The position numbers and the translations under genes were made by a program. This document shows, in pieces, positions 1 through 7,284 of a stretch of 29,926 bases of DNA. Origin of the DNA: Candidatus Margulisiibacteriota bacterium (GTDB lineage: Bacteria > Margulisbacteria > Termititenacia > Termititenacales > Termititenacaceae). Under the pieces are notes generated by a model. It searched no databases, was not told where the DNA came from, and was given only the letters and a program-made list of their open reading frames with translations. Each line of letters starts with the position of its first letter. The stretch's first letter is position 1. Location of the stretch: NCBI GenBank assembly GCA_031267055.1, contig JAIRZV010000028.1, positions 1-29,926 on the forward strand, read 5' to 3'.

Positions 1-246
1 ATAATCGCAAGATGGAAGGACTTGGCCAAAGTTGATATTGATGTTTCTGTTGATATAGTTGAGTTAGGCAAAAAGATCATGGAAAAAGGGATTAAAAAGA
101 AGGACTCCTTGCATTTGGCCTGTGCATTAAAAGCTAAAAGCGATTATTTTTTGACTATAGACAAAAAATTATTGAACATGCGGATTGATAATATTGTTAT
201 AATAAATCCATTGGATTTTGTTAGAAAACTAGGAGATAAATTATGA
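1..246 (+). CDS. PIN-domain ribonuclease toxin, C-terminal part (5' end outside window)
   Basis: The frame is open to the left edge of the window, so this is the 3' end of a longer gene. The visible part contains the C-terminal half of a PIN fold: a GIKKKDSLHLACA stretch whose Asp would be one of the conserved acidic metal ligands, then the D-Y-F-L-T-x-D-K-K-L segment with the last conserved Asp of the family. PIN proteins are small Mg2+-dependent RNases, usually the toxin half of VapBC-type pairs. The stop codon overlaps the start of the next small gene in an ATGA tetranucleotide, so the two are probably translationally coupled. The PIN assignment is fairly safe; the toxin role is inferred from family and context. 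Confidence 0.7.
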   Translation: MIARWKDLAKVDIDVSVDIVELGKKIMEKGIKKKDSLHLACALKAKSDYFLTIDKKLLNMRIDNIVIINPLDFVRKLGDKL

Positions 247-458
247 AAACAAGCGCGGTTATAAGGGACGAGGGCATGAAAGTGCTGGTTGACAATCTCG
301 GGTTACTTGAAGCAGAGCAGTTTGTGATGCTTATCCAAAAAGAACCTTTTGATTATACGCAATGGCAGGAAAACCTGTTTGGGGATATGAGTATTGATGA
401 AATAAGCAAACAAGCCGCCAAATATCGAGCATCCCTAAATGATACCGACGACAGATAA
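243..458 (+). CDS. Small protein coupled to the PIN gene, possible toxin-antitoxin partner
   Basis: A 71-residue acidic protein starting in a 4-bp ATGA overlap with the PIN gene. It contains a segment EAEQFVMLIQKEPFDYTQWQ and then an acidic helix with SIDEISKQAAKYR. I recall similar uncharacterised small proteins with an EPFDYTxWQ core in other bacteria, but I cannot name a Pfam family. It shows no recognisable DNA-binding motif, signal peptide or membrane segment. Coupling to a PIN gene suggests a partner or antitoxin role. The order would be unusual, because antitoxins more often precede VapC toxins, and the true antitoxin could lie upstream of the window. Confidence 0.55.
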   Translation: MKTSAVIRDEGMKVLVDNLGLLEAEQFVMLIQKEPFDYTQWQENLFGDMSIDEISKQAAKYRASLNDTDDR

Positions 459-653
459 TTTTTTCATGTGTGGTATTGAATAGCAGGACGCGTTGATCAG
501 AAAAGACAATCTGCGGCGGTAGGATATACCAGCATCGGTGCGATATTTGTCAGCAAAAGCAACCCCGCCGCGGCGCGCGTGGTGTTTTAACATTGAGTTG
601 TGATATTATTTCCGGCGAGTGTTCGAGCGGTGTTCTTTAACCCGCTCCAGCAA

Positions 654-727
654 CGGGGTGTAGCTCAGTTGGCTAGAGCACCTGCTTTGGGAGCAGGAAG
701 TCGTAGGTTCGAGTCCTGTCACCCCGA
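654..727 (+). tRNA. tRNA-Pro(UGG)
   Basis: A full cloverleaf can be folded by eye. The acceptor stem 654-660 pairs with 720-726. The anticodon stem 681-685 pairs with 693-697 around the loop TTTGGGA, giving anticodon TGG at 688-690. The T arm is 703-719 with a TTCGAGT loop. The discriminator is A727 and CCA is not encoded. The hairpin repeat array begins within a few bases of its 3' end. Confidence 0.95.
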
Positions 728-732
728 CTCGA

Positions 733-1030
733 ACTTCACAAGGCCACGAAGTGGCCGACGTGAAGTGAGAGCCACAAGCCGCCGCAGGCGGCGAAGTGAC
801 AAGGCTATAATATGAAAGTTGATTACATTACACGTGAGAGCCACAAGCGCACGAAGTGCGCGAAGTGACAAGTTAAAAAAAAGATAATTCGGATAAATGA
901 CAAATTATTAACAAAATGACACTAGCGTTGCTGGCGACGTTAAGCGAGAGCCAGTCATCGGCTTGGTCAGCCAGCGACACTTCTGCGGTGACTTGAGGTC
1001 ACACGCAGTCACAAGGCGGCGAAATGACGA
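733..1030. repeat. Array of hairpin repeats with variable palindromic cores, downstream of tRNA-Pro
   Basis: The stretch 728-1257 contains no credible gene; its first 300 bases are a repeat array. Unit 1 has an outer stem 733-739/760-766 enclosing a 6-bp core 742-747/751-756 with a GAA loop. Unit 2 (about 767-802) has flank GAGAGCCACAA, core 778-783/787-792, loop GCA, then GAAGTGACAAG. Unit 3 (about 834-874) has the same flanks, core 847-852/856-861 and loop GAA. Unit 4 (about 930-1034) is degenerate. The flanks are conserved while the core sequence changes, yet each core remains perfectly self-complementary. The same element recurs after tRNA-Leu at 4033-4165. No function is known to me; REP-like element, RNA processing or termination are all possible. 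Confidence 0.75.
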
Positions 1031-1129
1031 GTTTCCAACAAAAAAATTGTTTAAAAACTATTTTCCTCTAGTAATCTATTTTATCTGTAAGATACGTTCA
1101 AGCTGTTTTCTAATATTTTCCCGCGTACC

Positions 1130-1159
1130 TTGACACGCTCAAATCAAAATAATTATAAC
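1130..1159 (+). promoter_or_regulatory. Sigma-70-type promoter for the peroxiredoxin operon
   Basis: TTGACA at 1130-1135 and TATAAC at 1154-1159 with an 18-bp spacer, about 100 bp upstream of the peroxiredoxin start. A Shine-Dalgarno-like AAGGAGGTGA at about 1189 is not followed by an obvious start codon. The functional ribosome site AAAGGAGG lies about 7 nt before the ATG at 1258. Confidence 0.55.
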
Positions 1160-1257
1160 TAAAATTTGGAGTTGAAAGATAATTATTAAGGAGGTGAGTT
1201 TTTATATTAGTAAATCAGCAATGAATGTGTTAAAAAAATATAAAGGAGGAAAATAAA

Positions 1258-1941
1258 ATGAACGAATTAGAAAATCAAAGAATGCCTTTGATCGGCGACA
1301 TGGCGCCTAGTTTTAAAGCCAAGACTACGCAGGGTGATATTAATTTTCCGGAGGACTATAAAGGCAAATGGGTAATCCTGTTTTCCCATCCGGCGGATTT
1401 TACACCGGTCTGCACCACGGAGTTTATGACTTTTGCTTCGATGGCCGCGGAGTTCAAAGCGTTGAATACAGAGTTGATTGGTATCTCCGTAGACTCTCTT
1501 TATTCCCACATAGCCTGGTTGCGCAAAATACAGGAATTGGAGTGGAAAGATAAGAAACATATTGAAGTGAAGTTTCCGCTGATCGAAGATATTCGCATGG
1601 ATGTTGCCGGCAAATACGGTATGATCCAACCCGGACAGTCCACGACTCAGGCGGTGCGCGCGGTGTTTATTATCGATCCGGAGAGCAAAATCCGGCTGAT
1701 TATTTATTATCCGCTTTCTACCGGTCGTAATTTTGACGAGATCAAGCGGGCTTTGCTGGCTCTGCAAAAAGCCGATAAAGACGCGGTCGCCACTCCGGCG
1801 GATTGGCGTCCTGGTGATGATGTGATCGTGCCTACGGCGGGTAGCTGCGGCGTGGCCAAAGACCGCATGGACAATCAGACCAAAGATCAGTATTGTCTGG
1901 ATTGGTTTATGTGTTTCCGTCGGGAGAAAAAAGCGAGTTAA
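1258..1941 (+). CDS. Peroxiredoxin (AhpC/TSA, Prx6/archaeal-type)
   Basis: A 227-residue thiol peroxidase reducing H2O2 or organic peroxides in the cytoplasm. The PADFTPVCTTE active-site motif places the peroxidatic cysteine at C52, with T49 before it; R134 in QAVRAVFIIDP is the likely conserved active-site arginine. The C-terminal extension carries C213 and C219 in YCLDWFMC, the arrangement seen in archaeal-type thioredoxin peroxidases, where a C-terminal cysteine acts as resolving residue. C197 is additional. The start is supported by an AAAGGAGG site. The next gene follows after 4 bp, so they form an operon in which the downstream flavoprotein may supply reducing power. That coupling is inference. 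Confidence 0.92.
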   Translation: MNELENQRMPLIGDMAPSFKAKTTQGDINFPEDYKGKWVILFSHPADFTPVCTTEFMTFASMAAEFKALNTELIGISVDSLYSHIAWLRKIQELEWKDKKHIEVKFPLIEDIRMDVAGKYGMIQPGQSTTQAVRAVFIIDPESKIRLIIYYPLSTGRNFDEIKRALLALQKADKDAVATPADWRPGDDVIVPTAGSCGVAKDRMDNQTKDQYCLDWFMCFRREKKAS

Positions 1942-1945
1942 GGTC

Positions 1946-3607
1946 ATGCAGAATAAGGCAGCAGGTCAAAAAATAATAATCGTAGGCGGCGTGGCTGGCG
2001 GAGCTTCCGCGGCTGCGCGCCTGCGCCGGTTGGATGAGACAGTGCGGATTATTCTCCTGGAGCGGGGAGAATATATTTCTTTTGCCAATTGCGGGCTGCC
2101 TTATTATATCGGTGGCGACATCTCGGCCAGAGAGCGTTTGATCTTGCAGACGCCGCAGAGTTTTGCGGAGCGTTTTAACATAGAGGTGCGCACAGGCGAA
2201 GAAGCGATTTCTCTGGATTGCTTGGCTAAAACGCTCAAGATAAAAAAGAACGGCGCGGAATATACGGAAAATTATGACCGGCTTATTTTGTCGCCGGGCG
2301 CCGCGCCGATAATCCCGCCTATTGCCGGTCTGGACTCAGCGCGGGTTTTTACTTTGCGCACTGTGCCTGACGCTGACCGCCTGAAAACTTATATCACCGA
2401 GCGATCTCCTCGTAGCGCGGTAATTATTGGCGGCGGCTATATTGGCATTGAGCTGGCGGACAATCTGCGCCGGTCTGGTCTGGAAGTGAGCATTGTCGAG
2501 ATGTCGGAGCAAATCGTCGCGCCGTTTGATTATGAGATAGCTTGTGTTTTGCATCAGCATTTGCGCCGCAATGGCGTAAAACTGTTGCTTAAAAATTCAG
2601 TTACGGCGGTACAGGAAAACGCCTCCGGCCTGACGTTCAACTTAAGCTCCGGAGAATTATCGGCTGATCTGTTGATCCTGGCGATAGGCGTGCGCCCGGA
2701 AAGTACACTGGCCAAAACTGCCGGTCTGGCGCTTAATGAGCGAGGCTGTATTATTGTAGATGAAAATATGCGGACTTCCGATCCGAATATTTATGCTGTC
2801 GGCGATGCGGTGGAGATTGTTAATTTTGTCTCCGGGCAAAAAGGCTTTGTTCCGCTGGCCGGCCCGGCCAACAAGCAGGGGCGCATCGCGGCGGACAATA
2901 TTTGTGGCTTGGCTAGCCGTTACCGCGGCACGCAGGGTTCCTCCATACTCAGCGTTATGGGCTTGACTGCTGGCGCCACCGGACTCAATGAAAAAACCGC
3001 CCGCCAGTTGCAATTAAATTATGAAAAGATTTTTATTTATCCTGCGGATCATGCCGCTTATTATCCGGGGGCGGAGACCATGCTGCTCAAAATATTATTT
3101 GCCGGAAACAGCGGCAAAATACTGGGTGCGCAAATCGTCGGCAAATCCGGCGTGGACAAAAGGCTGGATGTGCTGGCCACGGCGATACGTGCCGGAATGA
3201 CGGCATTTGAGCTGGCCAGTCTGGAATTATGTTATGCGCCGCCGTATTCCTCCGCCAAAGATCCGGTGAACATAGCCGGTTTTGTCGCGGAAAATATTTT
3301 GACCGGCAAAGTACAACAATTTCACTGGCACGAGGTGGACAGCCTACCGCGCGACGGTAGCGTTACTTTGCTGGATGTGCGCGACACTAGAGAGTGTACG
3401 GCTGGTTCGCTGACCGGATTTGTCAATATTCCGCTGAACGACCTGCGCCGGCAACTGCCGGAGCTGGATAAGCGCAAGCCGGTGTATATTATTTGCGCTG
3501 TGGGTTTGCGCGGTTATCTGGCCGCGCGCATTCTAAGCCAGAATGGTTTTGAGGCTTTTAACTTGAGCGGCGGATACAATTTGTATCAAACAGTTCTGGG
3601 CGGCTGA
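1946..3607 (+). CDS. CoA-disulfide reductase / NADH oxidase family flavoprotein with C-terminal rhodanese domain
   Basis: A 553-residue pyridine nucleotide-disulfide oxidoreductase. The N-terminal FAD-binding GGVAGGASAAARLRR motif is at about residues 14-28. The redox-active single cysteine is C49 in SFANCGLPYY, typical of CoA-disulfide reductases, NADH oxidases and Npsr-type persulfide reductases. The NAD(P)H-binding GGGYIGIELA motif lies near residue 160, and the second FAD contact is AVGDAVE. A rhodanese domain occupies about residues 455-553, with its catalytic cysteine C517 in ICAVGLRGY. The fused rhodanese suggests reduction of CoA-disulfide, CoA-persulfide or polysulfide rather than simple NADH oxidation. 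The gene lies 4 bp after the peroxiredoxin with only a weak AAGG before the ATG, so translation may depend on the upstream gene. Confidence 0.9.
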   Translation: MQNKAAGQKIIIVGGVAGGASAAARLRRLDETVRIILLERGEYISFANCGLPYYIGGDISARERLILQTPQSFAERFNIEVRTGEEAISLDCLAKTLKIKKNGAEYTENYDRLILSPGAAPIIPPIAGLDSARVFTLRTVPDADRLKTYITERSPRSAVIIGGGYIGIELADNLRRSGLEVSIVEMSEQIVAPFDYEIACVLHQHLRRNGVKLLLKNSVTAVQENASGLTFNLSSGELSADLLILAIGVRPESTLAKTAGLALNERGCIIVDENMRTSDPNIYAVGDAVEIVNFVSGQKGFVPLAGPANKQGRIAADNICGLASRYRGTQGSSILSVMGLTAGATGLNEKTARQLQLNYEKIFIYPADHAAYYPGAETMLLKILFAGNSGKILGAQIVGKSGVDKRLDVLATAIRAGMTAFELASLELCYAPPYSSAKDPVNIAGFVAENILTGKVQQFHWHEVDSLPRDGSVTLLDVRDTRECTAGSLTGFVNIPLNDLRRQLPELDKRKPVYIICAVGLRGYLAARILSQNGFEAFNLSGGYNLYQTVLGG

Positions 3608-3643
3608 ACAAATCTAAATTTCCGCGAATCTCTTTGATGCGTG

Positions 3644-3673
3644 TTGGTTTTTACCCTTGAGTAATGGTATTAT
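3644..3673 (+). promoter_or_regulatory. Promoter for tRNA-Leu
   Basis: TTGGTT at 3644-3649 and TATTAT at 3668-3673 with an 18-bp spacer. The -10 box ends 13 bp before the mature tRNA 5' end, a normal leader for a tRNA gene. Confidence 0.5.
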
Positions 3674-3686
3674 TTTTTACGCTAAA

Positions 3687-3768
3687 GCGCGCATGGCGGA
3701 ATTGGCAGACGCACCAGACTTAGGATCTGGCGGAGCAATCCTTGGGGGTTCAAGTCCCTCTGCGCGCA
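3687..3768 (+). tRNA. tRNA-Leu(UAG)
   Basis: Acceptor stem 3687-3693 pairs with 3761-3767, discriminator A3768, CCA not encoded. The anticodon stem 3714-3718/3726-3730 encloses CTTAGGA, so the anticodon is TAG at 3721-3723. The long variable arm (about 3731-3744) is typical of class II tRNA-Leu. The final 18 nt of the gene plus 3 nt beyond it are duplicated at 3960-3980. Confidence 0.95.
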
Positions 3769-3980
3769 CTTAAAAATAGAAAATTAACTATAGCAAGATA
3801 GTTGTTATAACGGATACGGTAAGCAATATGCCTGCGGCATGTTGCGACTGGGACTTGAAAGCTCGGAGCGTGTTTCGCATCAGCGAAACCGCGAGAGCGC
3901 GTCTCCGCAGCGAGGGAGCGTTCCGCGTAGGCGGAACAGTTGCGACCGAGACGAAGGAACAAGTCCCTCTGCGCGCACTT
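3751..3980. repeat. 21-bp direct repeats of the tRNA-Leu 3' end bounding a hairpin-rich segment
   Basis: The bases at 3751-3771 (tRNA 3' end plus three bases) recur identically at 3960-3980, 209 bp away, as expected for att-like sites or a target duplication. The interval is noncoding and full of palindromes: 3828-3832/3836-3840, 3872-3878/3883-3889 and 3920-3926/3931-3937. An 8-bp segment at 3850-3857 is complementary to 3960-3967. A direct repeat GTTGCGAC occurs at 3841 and 3939. No integrase or transposase is present, so mobility is only a hypothesis. Confidence 0.6.
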
Positions 3981-4165
3981 TGCGCCCCTGCGCAAAGTAT
4001 CAAATCGCGCGCATAGAAAAACGCGCGATTTGTCACTCGAACTTCACAAGCGGCGAAGCCGCGACGTGAAGTGAGAGCCACAAGGACGCGAAGCGTCCGC
4101 CGTGACGAGTTTTAAGAAAAGACAGTTCGGATAAATGATAAACTAGTATGAAGCCACAAGCATGT
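3977..4165. repeat. Second array of variable-core hairpin repeats
   Basis: The gene-free stretch 3769-4206 is filled with hairpins. Two long ones come first: 3977-3985/3990-3998 (9 bp) and 4001-4011/4022-4032 (11 bp, A-rich loop). Then come copies of the family seen after tRNA-Pro: outer stem 4041-4047/4066-4072 with core 4050-4054/4058-4062 and loop GAA, and a GAGAGCCACAA unit with core 4084-4089/4093-4098 and loop GAA. A degenerate copy follows at about 4152-4177. TTCGGATAAATGA occurs at 4126-4138 here and at 888-900 in the first array, so inter-hairpin sequence is shared too. Confidence 0.75.
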
Positions 4166-4206
4166 GAAGTGACAAGTTTATAACATGAAAGCTGTTTATA
4201 TTTTTC

Positions 4207-5079
4207 TCACTTAACTTTGTATTGCGCACTCGTAATTTTCCCATAAAACGTCAATTTTCCGCCAACGCGTTTCGGAAATTTTTCTTTCCACGTTAATTTG
4301 TGTAAATAATTTGTCCGGCAGATTTCCGCAAAAATCTGCGCGTCGTAGGCCGCGCCGAGCTTGTGTTTGAGCGCGTAGATATTTTCATTGCTGTAAGGCA
4401 CGGCGTCGAGCATTTGCCGGATTGCCGGAATATTGCCGTACGCCGTGGCGATGCAATAGTCGACCAAAAAATAATCCAGCATTTTCGTTTCACGCCGCCA
4501 GTATTCCGTAAAAATTGTTTTCATAAAATCCGCGAGCAAATTGCCTTTGGCCAGATAAAACAAATAAGCCGTCCAGCGTCCGCGTCCGACATGCAGGTCT
4601 GAGCGTCGGCGGCGTATCGTGAAAATATCCAGACCGGCAAATGATGGCAGCGGCGCGGTGACCAAAATGGTCGCGTCCAGCCACAGACCGCCGTGTTCAT
4701 AAAGCAAATACATGCGTAAAATATCCGAAAAATGTGTCAGAGAGATCAAGCCTTGTGCGAGTTTGTCCGTAAGGAACGGCGGGAGCTTTACGAAATTTTG
4801 GTAATTATCCTTGGTGATCAGCTTCACGGTATGACCATTGGCGTTTTGGCAGAGAGCCTGATAACAGGCTTTGACCATTTCCGGCATTTTTTCCGCTCCC
4901 TGCCACCAGCAAAACCAGAGCGAATAAGCCGACTCCACCGCCGCGCTGACCACTGGCCGGCGCTGAAATTCTTGAATAAGTTCCGCGTAATTTCGCCGCA
5001 GATATTTTTTCATAGCCAAATGTTTGCGCAAAACTTTATCGAAAAAGAAAGCATATAAGGAAACCAAAAATTCACGCAT
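4207..5079 (-). CDS. Capsular polysaccharide-type glycosyltransferase (Caps_synth/DXD family)
   Basis: A 290-residue protein with the layout of the PF05704-like sugar transferases. SLWFCWWQGAEKMPEMV is at about residues 53-69, a typical entry strand of this fold. HTVKLITKDNY follows near 83-93. The nucleotide-sugar/metal-binding region SDILRMYLLYEHGGLWLDA is at about 118-136, where the LDA Asp corresponds to the DXD-like motif. It probably transfers a sugar from a nucleotide donor during surface glycan assembly. There is no clear signal peptide; the N-terminal helix may attach to the membrane. It is a lone gene on the minus strand between two repeat-rich intergenic regions, which suggests an accessory or recently rearranged gene. 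The acceptor is unknown. Confidence 0.8.
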   Translation of the reverse strand: MREFLVSLYAFFFDKVLRKHLAMKKYLRRNYAELIQEFQRRPVVSAAVESAYSLWFCWWQGAEKMPEMVKACYQALCQNANGHTVKLITKDNYQNFVKLPPFLTDKLAQGLISLTHFSDILRMYLLYEHGGLWLDATILVTAPLPSFAGLDIFTIRRRRSDLHVGRGRWTAYLFYLAKGNLLADFMKTIFTEYWRRETKMLDYFLVDYCIATAYGNIPAIRQMLDAVPYSNENIYALKHKLGAAYDAQIFAEICRTNYLHKLTWKEKFPKRVGGKLTFYGKITSAQYKVK

Positions 5080-5109
5080 ATTTTATCTTAACATTGTTTG
5101 GAATGCTCG

Positions 5110-5227
5110 ACACCCCACCAGTCTGCCGCTTACGCGAGCAGACAGCCTCCCCTTATTTAAGGGGAGGCAGATAAAAATTTGCTTGTAGCAAATTTTTAGC
5201 GGTGGGGTGTTTCGCCGCAGGCGAAAC
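5110..5227. repeat. Four-armed palindromic repeat (MITE-like) plus adjacent hairpin
   Basis: A 10-bp perfect outer stem 5110-5119/5201-5210 encloses three further arms. Arm 1 is 5121-5126/5138-5143. Arm 2 is 5146-5155/5158-5167 (10 bp, TT loop). Arm 3 is 5173-5183/5187-5197 (11 bp, TGT loop). An 8-bp hairpin 5209-5216/5220-5227 follows directly. Palindromic elements built around CACCCCACC and CCTCCCCTTA arms are, as I recall, dispersed in several unrelated bacterial genomes and behave like non-autonomous mobile repeats. It separates the glycosyltransferase from the DUF4914 gene and could also block read-through between them. Confidence 0.8.
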
Positions 5228-5288
5228 GTTAAGAGGCCGCTATGGATTTACCGCACATAAAAATAAAGCAACCAACAGATAATATAAA

Positions 5289-5317
5289 TTGTTTTTTTGT
5301 TTAAATGATGTTATAAA
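5289..5317 (+). promoter_or_regulatory. Promoter for the DUF4914 gene
   Basis: TTGTTT at 5289-5294 and TATAAA at 5312-5317 with a 17-bp spacer, 22 bp before the start codon. An AGGAG ribosome site lies about 6 nt upstream of the ATG at 5340. Confidence 0.55.
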
Positions 5318-5339
5318 ATAATTCCGAACAGGAGACTAT

Positions 5340-7220
5340 ATGGCAAAAATTTGGCAAAACTGGCAAATCGCTCCCGAAGTTAAAGCTGTGCTGGATAATG
5401 CTCCTGAAGTGGTTTTTCCCACGTCCAAAAAAGAAATTCTTGATCTGGCTATGGGCGGTAAAGATTTTGTTTTTGAAGTCGGCTATGATGTGCCCGGCAA
5501 AGGCAATGTGCCGGAAGCCGTGGTCGTCAAATGCCGCAACGGTCTGTCCGTCAATTTTCCCGAGCCGCATATGCGTCGCCGTGATCCAAATTGCATGTTT
5601 ATCGGCGACAATGGCCCGACTGACAAGCTGCGTTTTGCGGAAGCTTTTCCGCAGTACAAATTTGCCGAGGTGCGTCAGGAAACTTTTGACTGGCTGGCCA
5701 AGCAGGAGTTGGCGGTGCTTTGCACCAATATCGGCGGCGAGGAGACAGGACTGTACGGCATTTTGATCGCGCCCAAAAACGCTGGTTGTTTTATCGGCGC
5801 GCTGGCGGACATTCAAGGCATAGTGCCGCCGTCCAGTCTGTCGCGCACTTTTGCGCCGGACGCGATCATTTATCTGGCGCCGGTTTTCCGCCATACGCAT
5901 TTCAACGGCAAGCAGGTCGTCGTCAATAACCGCCTGCCCAATGTGCATGAAGTTTTTTCTTACAATCTTTACCCGGGGCCGAGTGCCAAAAAAGGCATTT
6001 ACAGTGTGTTGCTGGATGTCGGCGAACGCGAGCAATGGCTGACCCTGCACGGCGCGGCGGTGCAGGTGGTTACGCCTTATGACAATATCACGGCGATACT
6101 GCATGAAGGCGCGAGCGGCAGCGGCAAAAGCGAGATGCTGGAATACGCGCATCGCAAAACCGACGGCCGTCTATTGCTGGGCGTGAACAAAGTGACCAAA
6201 GAAGAACTGGATTTGAGCATGGATCAGACTTGTCTGCTCAAGCCGGTAACTGACGATATGGCGATTTCTCATCCGCGCGATCAAAAAAATAATCCCAAAC
6301 TGGTGGTGCGCGATGCTGAGCAGGCTTGGTTTATCCGCATCAATCATATTACGCATTACGGCACGGACCCCAAACTCGAACGCGCCTGTATTCATCCGAG
6401 CGAGCCGTTGCTGTATTTAAATATCGACGGTCGGCCTGGCTCGACGGCTTTGCTCTGGGAGCATGTGGAAGATTCGCCGGGCAAGGTTTGCTCCAATCCG
6501 CGCGTGGTCCTGCCGCGCAAGCTGGACGAAGATGTGGTCAACTCACCGGTGGAAATTGATTTCCGCAGTTTCGGCGTGCGCGCGCCGCTATGCACCGCTA
6601 AAAATCCGACTTATGGCATTTTCGGTATGTTGCATTTACTGCCGCCAGCTCTGTCCTGGCTGTGGCGTCTGGCCGCGCCGCGCGGCGATGCCAATCCCAG
6701 CATTTTGACCAAAGGCAGTGGATTGGTCTCGGAAGGTGTCGGCACTTTTTGGCCGTTTGCGACCGGCAAATTTGTGAATTACGCCAATCTGTTGCTGGAT
6801 CAAATTGCCGCCACGCCGCAGACCAGACATGTGCTCCTGCCCAATCAGCACATCGGCGCTTGGAAAGTCGGTTTCATGCCGCAGTGGCTGGTGCGGGAGT
6901 ATTTGGCCAGACGCGGCGCCGCGAAATTTAATCCCGTGCATTTAGAAGCCGCGCGCTGTCCGCTGCTGGGCTATATTCCGGGACGGATCAAGATCGAGGG
7001 CACGACTATACCGGAACAGTTTTTGCGTGTGGAGATGCAGCCGGAAGTCGGCCTTGACGCCTACGATACCGGCGCGCAAATCCTGACAGAGTTTTTCCGC
7101 AGCGAGATCAAAAAATATCTCCAGCCGGAATTGAGCCGCTTGGGTCAGGATATTATCAATTGTTGTCTCGAAGGCGGAGATCTGGAAGATTACAAAAAAC
7201 TGCTGCCGATGACGTATTAA
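5340..7220 (+). CDS. DUF4914 family protein with PEPCK-like P-loop
   Basis: A 626-residue cytosolic protein that I recognise as DUF4914 (PF16260). It has a kinase-type phosphate-binding loop, GASGSGKS, at residues 257-264. The surrounding sequence (LHGAAVQVV, then the loop) resembles the HPr kinase/PEP carboxykinase nucleotide-binding fold. Other conserved-looking blocks are GDNGPTDK near 89-96, FRHTHFNGK near 183-191 and LNIDGRPGSTALLWEH near 363-378. The reaction is unknown; a nucleotide-dependent phosphoryl transfer enzyme is plausible. It has its own promoter and a good ribosome site, and appears to be transcribed alone. The family assignment is fairly sure, the function is not. Confidence 0.8.
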   Translation: MAKIWQNWQIAPEVKAVLDNAPEVVFPTSKKEILDLAMGGKDFVFEVGYDVPGKGNVPEAVVVKCRNGLSVNFPEPHMRRRDPNCMFIGDNGPTDKLRFAEAFPQYKFAEVRQETFDWLAKQELAVLCTNIGGEETGLYGILIAPKNAGCFIGALADIQGIVPPSSLSRTFAPDAIIYLAPVFRHTHFNGKQVVVNNRLPNVHEVFSYNLYPGPSAKKGIYSVLLDVGEREQWLTLHGAAVQVVTPYDNITAILHEGASGSGKSEMLEYAHRKTDGRLLLGVNKVTKEELDLSMDQTCLLKPVTDDMAISHPRDQKNNPKLVVRDAEQAWFIRINHITHYGTDPKLERACIHPSEPLLYLNIDGRPGSTALLWEHVEDSPGKVCSNPRVVLPRKLDEDVVNSPVEIDFRSFGVRAPLCTAKNPTYGIFGMLHLLPPALSWLWRLAAPRGDANPSILTKGSGLVSEGVGTFWPFATGKFVNYANLLLDQIAATPQTRHVLLPNQHIGAWKVGFMPQWLVREYLARRGAAKFNPVHLEAARCPLLGYIPGRIKIEGTTIPEQFLRVEMQPEVGLDAYDTGAQILTEFFRSEIKKYLQPELSRLGQDIINCCLEGGDLEDYKKLLPMTY

Positions 7221-7248
7221 ATTCTTCAGCTAAAGTAGAATATTGTTA

Positions 7249-7276
7249 TTGATTTTTAATTTAAAACATCTAAAAT
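7249..7276 (+). promoter_or_regulatory. Promoter for the first XRE gene, possibly giving a leaderless mRNA
   Basis: TTGATT at 7249-7254 and TAAAAT at 7271-7276 with a 16-bp spacer. Only 8 bp separate the -10 box from the ATG at 7285 and no Shine-Dalgarno sequence is present, so transcription probably starts at or next to the start codon. Confidence 0.45.
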
Positions 7277-7284
7277 ATTAACCA

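Noticed and set aside
480..590. Short open frame (about 36 codons) ending in FVSKSNPAAARVVF, possible gene remnant
   Set aside because: No start codon, no ribosome site and no recognisable homology; too short to call even as a pseudogene.
600..815. 71-residue open frame covering tRNA-Pro
   Set aside because: It overlaps the tRNA gene and hairpin repeats and has no ribosome site.
733..1030. CRISPR array
   Set aside because: The repeats are not evenly spaced and the variable parts are palindromic hairpin cores rather than spacers; no cas genes are present.
1189..1240. Leader peptide after the AAGGAGGTGA upstream of the peroxiredoxin
   Set aside because: No ATG, GTG or TTG lies at a suitable distance; the real ribosome site is at about 1243-1250.
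3750..4081. Several open frames in the region after tRNA-Leu
   Set aside because: They overlap the tRNA and the palindromic repeats on both strands, giving Arg/Ala-rich products typical of GC-rich hairpins.
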